Below are positions 59,970-64,000 of a stretch of DNA of 64,000 nt, in pieces. A model generated the notes under the pieces. That model ran no database searches, was not told the DNA's origin, and was given only the letters and a program-made list of their open reading frames with translations. Both the position numbers and the translations under genes were made by a program. Each line of letters begins with the position of its first letter. The first letter of the stretch is position 1. Source of the stretch: Actinoplanes siamensis (lineage in GTDB: Bacteria; Actinomycetota; Actinomycetes; Mycobacteriales; Micromonosporaceae); contig NZ_BOMW01000043.1 of the NCBI RefSeq assembly GCF_016862395.1, positions 56,253 to 120,252 on the forward strand, read 5' to 3'.

Positions 59970-60647
59970 ATGATGATCACCATGACGACGCACCCCGCTA
60001 CGCCGCCGCCCTCGGACGTCCTGACCCTGCCCGACAACGAACTGGCCACGGCCACCCTGGCTCTGGTCGCCGACGCGGAATCCATCGAGGTGGCCAACCA
60101 CAGCGTCCGCAGCTATCTGTTCGCCCGGCTGCTCGCCGAGCATCAGCAGGCCGTGGCGGGCCGTGACTACCAGCCGCAACTGTTGTTCGTGGCCTGCGTG
60201 CTGCACGATGTCGGCCTGTCCGCCCTGGGTGACCGCCGGCAGCGCTTCGAGATCGACGGCGCGGATGTCGCCGCCGAGTTCCTCACCGCTCGCGGGTTGC
60301 CCACCGCCGACGTCGACGCCGTCTGGGACGCGATCGCGCTGCACACCTCACCGGGTATCGCCGAGCGCCGCAGCGTGCTGTGCGAGCTGGTACGACGCGG
60401 CGTGGGTGTGGACATCGGCCTCGACGCGGCCTTCGTGACCGAGGCCGACGCCGCGCGGATCCACGCCGCCCACCCGCGGCGGGAGATGACACGCTCGCTG
60501 GTCGACACCATCGTCGCCCAGGCACACGCCAGACCGGAGAAGGCACCCCCGTACTCCCTGGCGTGGACCTTCCTGCGCGAACGCGGCACCGCCCCGCATG
60601 TCACCGCCCTGGAAGCCGCCGCTGCCGCCTCGCGGTGGGGCCGCTGA
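59970..60647 (+). CDS. HD domain protein
   Basis: The first of three in-frame ATGs (59970, 59973, 59982) gives 225 aa. The HD metal site is VANHSVRSYLFARLLAEHQ with ACVLHDVGLSALG, followed by WDAIALHTSPGIAERRS. The pattern matches the HD proteins annotated as cyanamide hydratase-like or phosphohydrolases. The divergent GlxA regulator suggests induced use on a nitrogenous or nucleotide substrate; this is inference. Confidence 0.8.
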   Translation: MMITMTTHPATPPPSDVLTLPDNELATATLALVADAESIEVANHSVRSYLFARLLAEHQQAVAGRDYQPQLLFVACVLHDVGLSALGDRRQRFEIDGADVAAEFLTARGLPTADVDAVWDAIALHTSPGIAERRSVLCELVRRGVGVDIGLDAAFVTEADAARIHAAHPRREMTRSLVDTIVAQAHARPEKAPPYSLAWTFLRERGTAPHVTALEAAAAASRWGR

Positions 60648-60755
60648 GCGCCGTGGCGCGCAATGCCTTCGGCAACGTTCACCGCGCTTCCACCCGGACG
60701 CTACGACACCGGACCTATGGTGCTGGTAGTCGTTGAAACGTCGATCGGAGGCGTG

Positions 60756-61832
60756 ATGGCTGCCCTTCAAGCGGCGATCGGTGTGGTCATTTCAGCCGTG
60801 CTCACTGCCGGGGGCAGCGCCAACTCACCACCGGTGAAGCATCCTGACGGGCACGCCTCGACGATCCGATTCGACCTGCAGGCCCACCGGGGTGGTCTCG
60901 GCCTGACCACCGAGGAATCGCTGCAGGGGTTCGCGAAAGCGCTGCGGCTGGGCGTCAGCACCCTCGAACTCGACACCCACGTCACCAAGGACGAGAAGGT
61001 CGTGGTCAACCACGACCGGCAGATCAGCGCGGTGAAGTGCCGCGACACCGCACCGGTCACCGAAGGCGACCCGCAGTACCCGTATGTCGGCAAATACCTC
61101 AAGGATCTGACGCTGGCCCAGATCAGGACGCTCGACTGCGGATACCAGCAGCTGCCGGGCTTTCCCGAGCAGGAAGTCATCCACGGCTTCCGGATGGTCC
61201 AGCTCAAGGACGTACTCCACCTGGTCAAGCGCTACCACGCCACCGGCGTCACGCTGAACATCGAGACCAAGGTGGAGGCCGGCGCGCCGGAACAGACCCA
61301 GCCGCGGGAGCTGTTCGTGCGCCGGGTGTACGAGGAGATCCACGCCTCGGGCATCGAGCGGCAGGTCACCATCCAATCGTTCGACTGGGGCGCCCTGATG
61401 CTGATGCACCGGTTCGCGCCCCGGTGGCCGCTGGTGGCGCTGACCAACTACGACTTCCTGCAGGTCGGCCAGGCCGGCGCGTCGCCGTGGCTGGGCGGGC
61501 TCGACGCCGACGACTTCGGCGGGGACTTCGAACGGGTTGCCGCGGCGATCCCCGGCGTCACGGCGCTGTCCCCGGTCTACGGCTTTCCGCAGAACGCGAC
61601 GATCGGCGACCCGGGCTTCCGTTTCTACGTCAGCGCGGCGATGGTGCGGCAGGCACACGCCCGCGGTCTGAAGGTGATCCCGTGGACCTGCGACGACCCG
61701 GCGACCGTCGTGGCGTTGATGGACCTGGGTATCGACGGGATCATCACCGACTACCCGGACCGGGTGCGTCAGGTCATGGCCGAGCGTGGCATGCGACTGC
61801 CCGAAGCGTACGGACCTCGTCCGCCGCGGTGA
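60756..61832 (+). CDS. Secreted glycerophosphodiester phosphodiesterase
   Basis: ATG 60756 follows GGAGG; 358 aa. A signal peptide covers about 1-25. The GDPD TIM barrel shows the catalytic HR in LQAHRGGLGLTTEESLQGFA, the metal ligands in LELDTHVTKDEKVVVNHD, GVTLNIETKVEAG and VIPWTCDDP. It should split glycerophosphodiesters to glycerol 3-phosphate outside the membrane, as in phosphate or teichoic-acid recycling. An insert with a Cys pair (about 94 and 128) is typical of secreted members. Confidence 0.9.
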   Translation: MAALQAAIGVVISAVLTAGGSANSPPVKHPDGHASTIRFDLQAHRGGLGLTTEESLQGFAKALRLGVSTLELDTHVTKDEKVVVNHDRQISAVKCRDTAPVTEGDPQYPYVGKYLKDLTLAQIRTLDCGYQQLPGFPEQEVIHGFRMVQLKDVLHLVKRYHATGVTLNIETKVEAGAPEQTQPRELFVRRVYEEIHASGIERQVTIQSFDWGALMLMHRFAPRWPLVALTNYDFLQVGQAGASPWLGGLDADDFGGDFERVAAAIPGVTALSPVYGFPQNATIGDPGFRFYVSAAMVRQAHARGLKVIPWTCDDPATVVALMDLGIDGIITDYPDRVRQVMAERGMRLPEAYGPRPPR

Positions 61833-61868
61833 TCTTGTCGGCGCCCGGCCGGTGTGGTCTCGCCACCA

Positions 61869-62009
61869 GCGATCGGAAACCGGCCGGGAGAGCCTCAGCT
61901 GACGTGCCGCAGCCGGTGGCGAGGCACGCCGGCCGCGTGCAGGCGCTCGGCGAGGGCGGGGGAGCGGTGGTCGAGGAAGACCGCGACCTGGTGATCGTCG
62001 CCGAGGTGG
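61869..62009. repeat. 141-bp direct repeat, copy B (intact STAS 3' end)
   Basis: Partner of 51177-51316. It covers the last third of the STAS gene plus 26 bp beyond its stop. Confidence 0.85.
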
Positions 62010-62218
62010 CAGGCCGCGGCAAGGGTGCCGAGATTGATCGGGTCCAGGTCTACGGCGTCGGTCAGGTCCAGGACCAGCCGGAGAGGCCGGTCGTGACGGA
62101 TGGCGCGGACCACGGTGCGGCGTAGTCCGATGGTGTCCTCCGCGTCGAGGCGGCCGAGGGGGTGAATGACGAGGGTGCCGTCCGAACTGGTGGTGACGTC
62201 GACCGTGGCGGTCGTCAT
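61895..62218 (-). CDS. STAS domain protein (anti-sigma antagonist-like)
   Basis: The 107-aa product is a single STAS domain: VIHPLGRLDAEDTIGLRRTV, LRLVLDLTDAVDLDPINLGT and HQVAVFLDHRSPALAERLHA. The phosphorylatable Ser before the second helix (DSSGLG in SpoIIAA) is replaced (DPINLG), so regulation by a kinase anti-sigma factor in the usual way is unlikely. Its 3' third is duplicated at 51 kb. Confidence 0.85.
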   Translation of the reverse strand: MTTATVDVTTSSDGTLVIHPLGRLDAEDTIGLRRTVVRAIRHDRPLRLVLDLTDAVDLDPINLGTLAAACHLGDDHQVAVFLDHRSPALAERLHAAGVPRHRLRHVS

Positions 62219-62413
62219 CGCGTTACCTTTCGTTTCCCGGTTCTCTTCGAGGCGTCAAGGTTAGAGCGCTTCCAAGGGCGCGGCGAGAGCCGCGCGGGAA
62301 AGTTCATCTGATGGCAGCCCGGTCACGACGCCGGCGCATCCGTTTCCGGGATGAGCATCTGCGCCACGGCGGCCAGGGCCGCCGCAGTGCTGGTGCTCTC
62401 CCGGCATGCCCGG

Positions 62414-62590
62414 TCACGGCGCGGTCGCGAAGACCGCTGCGAGCGCGACCATAGCGCTCACCAGGCACACCAACAGCCCGATCATTGACAACCGCTGATT
62501 GCGTACGGGATCGCGGGCGACCGGCTGTTCCAGGACCAGCCACGTCGTGCCGCCGAGTGCCGCCATCGCTGCTATCACCAGAAGGATCAT
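62414..62590 (-). CDS. 58-aa two-helix membrane peptide
   Basis: ATG 62590 to TGA 62414. The peptide is MILLVIAAMAALGGTTWLVL, a polar link (EQPVARDPVRNQRLS) and a second helix MIGLLVCLVSAMVALAAVFA. Two clean hydrophobic helices joined by a basic loop argue for a real small membrane protein, though no strong ribosome binding site is seen. Confidence 0.45.
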   Translation of the reverse strand: MILLVIAAMAALGGTTWLVLEQPVARDPVRNQRLSMIGLLVCLVSAMVALAAVFATAP

Positions 62591-62826
62591 CTGCAGACCC
62601 GTCGTAGACGATGCCTATCGCGAGTCCCATCCTCCGCCGCGACGGCGGCGCGGTTGCAGAGCGCGGCTGAACATCCAGCGAACATGTGCCCCGTGCCTAC
62701 GCCGGGCCGACCCGCATAAATGAACACAAGATGAACTCTCGCTGTCGGTCAATTGAAGTGCGGGGCGCGGGCTCAAATCGATGTCCCGTATGCCGATGGA
62801 GTGATGCCGAGCAAAGGGAGAGGGAC

Positions 62827-64000
62827 GTGACCGGTAACCGTGGGTTGGGGCAGTGGTGCAGGGACCGGAAGGTCTCGACCAAGGTGCTTGCAGTCGCCGC
62901 CGTGGCGATCGCCGGAACCGTCACCACCGGGATCCTGAGCATCACCGGCATTGGTGCGCTGCAGAACAGCCGGAACACCGAGATCGCGAAAGTGCTCCCG
63001 TACAGCACGAACCTGAACGCGGCCGCGCTGGCCGCGAAGGCCGCGGCCAACGATGAGCGCGGTTTCCTGCTCAAGGGCGATGCCAGCTTCAGCAAGGAGG
63101 CGTTCGGCCGTAAGGAGAAGGTCGACGGCGCGCTGGCCGCGGCGCGCGAGGTCGCCGATTCGGCGGAGGCGTCGCGGGTGGAGGCGATCCAGGCCGCCAC
63201 CGACAAGTGGTTCGCGGCGCTGCGGAGCGAGTTCGCCCTCTACGCGGATCAGCCCGCCGCTGCCACCACGCTGGCTCTGGGCGCCAACCGGGACCTGCGC
63301 AAGGCGTACGAGACGCTGCTCGCCCAGGAGATCGACTACGCCGACGCGGCGCTGCTGAAAGGCAAGGAGTTCGACGCGACGGTGTCCCGGACCCGTACGC
63401 TGGTCACCGTCATGGCGAGCACCGCGCTGGTACTCGCCGTGGTCGCCGCGCTCTACGTGGCGCGCCTGCTGGTGCAGCCCCTGCGCCGCGTCGGCCAGGT
63501 CCTGGACCGGGTCGCCGAGGGAGACCTGTCCGGCGACCTCCAGGTGCACCAGCGCGACGAGATCGGCGCCATGGCGGACTCGCTGCGCCGCGCCACCGGC
63601 ACGCTGCGGCAGACAGTGACCGATCTGGGCGAGCACGCCCAGACCCTGGCTGCCGAGGCCGAAGCGCTGGCCCAGACCAGCAGGCACAGCTCGGCCAACG
63701 CCGAGCAGGGCGCCCAGCAGGCCGCCACGGTTGCCGAGTCGGCCGCGACGATGTCGCACAACATCCAGACCGTCGCCGCCGGCGCCGAGGAGATGGGCGC
63801 CTCGATCCGCGAGATCAGCCAGAGCGCCACCCAGGCCGCACAGGTGGCGTCGCGGGCCGTGGAGGTCACCTCCGCCACCAGCGCGGTGATGGCAAAGCTG
63901 AACGAGTCGTCGGCCGAGATCGGCGACGTCATCAAGACGATCACCGCGATCGCCGAGCAGACCAACCTGCTGGCCCTGAACGCCACCATCGAGGCCGCGC
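62827..64000 (+). CDS. Methyl-accepting chemotaxis protein, 3' truncated by window
   Basis: GTG 62827 with AGGGAGAGG upstream; the frame is open at the window end. Visible order: N-terminal transmembrane helix (about 20-45), four-helix-bundle ligand domain (about 50-190, DERGFLLKGDASF), second transmembrane helix (about 198-218), HAMP (about 219-270, VLDRVAEGDLSGDLQVHQRD then EIGAM) and the signalling coiled coil up to the tip EQTNLLALNATIEAA. It senses an external signal and controls CheA. Chemotaxis in an actinomycete suggests motile spores or cells. Confidence 0.93.
   Translation, partial: MTGNRGLGQWCRDRKVSTKVLAVAAVAIAGTVTTGILSITGIGALQNSRNTEIAKVLPYSTNLNAAALAAKAAANDERGFLLKGDASFSKEAFGRKEKVDGALAAAREVADSAEASRVEAIQAATDKWFAALRSEFALYADQPAAATTLALGANRDLRKAYETLLAQEIDYADAALLKGKEFDATVSRTRTLVTVMASTALVLAVVAALYVARLLVQPLRRVGQVLDRVAEGDLSGDLQVHQRDEIGAMADSLRRATGTLRQTVTDLGEHAQTLAAEAEALAQTSRHSSANAEQGAQQAATVAESAATMSHNIQTVAAGAEEMGASIREISQSATQAAQVASRAVEVTSATSAVMAKLNESSAEIGDVIKTITAIAEQTNLLALNATIEAA

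Noticed and set aside
62258..62273. TTAGAGCGCTTCCA upstream of the STAS gene as a third CebR site
   Set aside because: It has three mismatches to the palindrome and no sugar-related gene follows.

Overview
The window is about 70% G+C with strong third-position GC bias, GTG/TTG starts, GGAGG-type ribosome binding sites, and many secreted CBM2 enzymes and signalling proteins. It fits a filamentous actinomycete. The mix of diguanylate cyclases, a chemoreceptor, PAS/GAF kinases and cellulose-degradation genes suggests Actinoplanes or another Micromonosporaceae, but that placement is inference.

Layout. 1-4.1 kb: a 5'-truncated histidine kinase, a secreted I36-like protein and a secreted Ig-like/C-terminal-domain protein. 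4.1-5.7 kb: an integrase remnant, a perfect 20-bp inverted repeat, an SgcJ/EcaC-type protein behind a MerR-type promoter, and a DUF4262 protein. 5.9-12.1 kb: a copper locus with small His-rich proteins, a DUF305 lipoprotein, an alpha/beta hydrolase, copZ, copA and csoR, with CsoR-like operators before copZ and csoR. 12.2-16.3 kb: a MacB-like ABC exporter divergent from a TetR regulator. 17.0-22.2 kb: a 1591-aa secreted RHS protein with a glycine-rich tip and a small downstream gene. 22.5-28.5 kb: a diguanylate cyclase, DinB and GNAT proteins, then decayed mobile DNA (methyltransferase, integrase and IS256 remnants) mixed with small conserved and SUKH/SMI1 genes.

28.6-33.4 kb: an ABC half-exporter, a LysE permease and a GAF-PAS kinase. 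33.8-40.3 kb: a long minus-strand run, CHY zinc finger - hotdog thioesterase - bioM - bioN - bioY - acyl-CoA ligase - thiolase - enoyl reductase-like MDR. This joins a complete biotin ECF transporter to acyl-CoA enzymes, like the B. subtilis bioY-yhfT-yhfS set, and is the most interesting system here. 40.7-43.6 kb: a membrane protein and a divergent SDR/LysR pair. 44-54 kb: an extracellular carbohydrate region with a CBM2 esterase, an SMP-30 lactonase, a PQQ sugar dehydrogenase, a diguanylate cyclase and a GH5-CBM2 cellulase; the esterase and cellulase carry CebR-like operators. 54-64 kb: an OmpR/kinase pair, a MerR-type metal operon, a P450/ferredoxin deletion junction, a divergent GlxA/HD pair, a glycerophosphodiesterase, a STAS protein and the start of a chemoreceptor.

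Broken genes are unusually frequent: P-type ATPase, integrase (two), DNA methyltransferase, IS5, IS256, FAAL, LuxR, FGGY kinase, STAS duplicate, PAP2, ArsC and P450. This points to an accessory, recombining chromosomal region. All family calls come from reading motifs in the translations; no database search was run.
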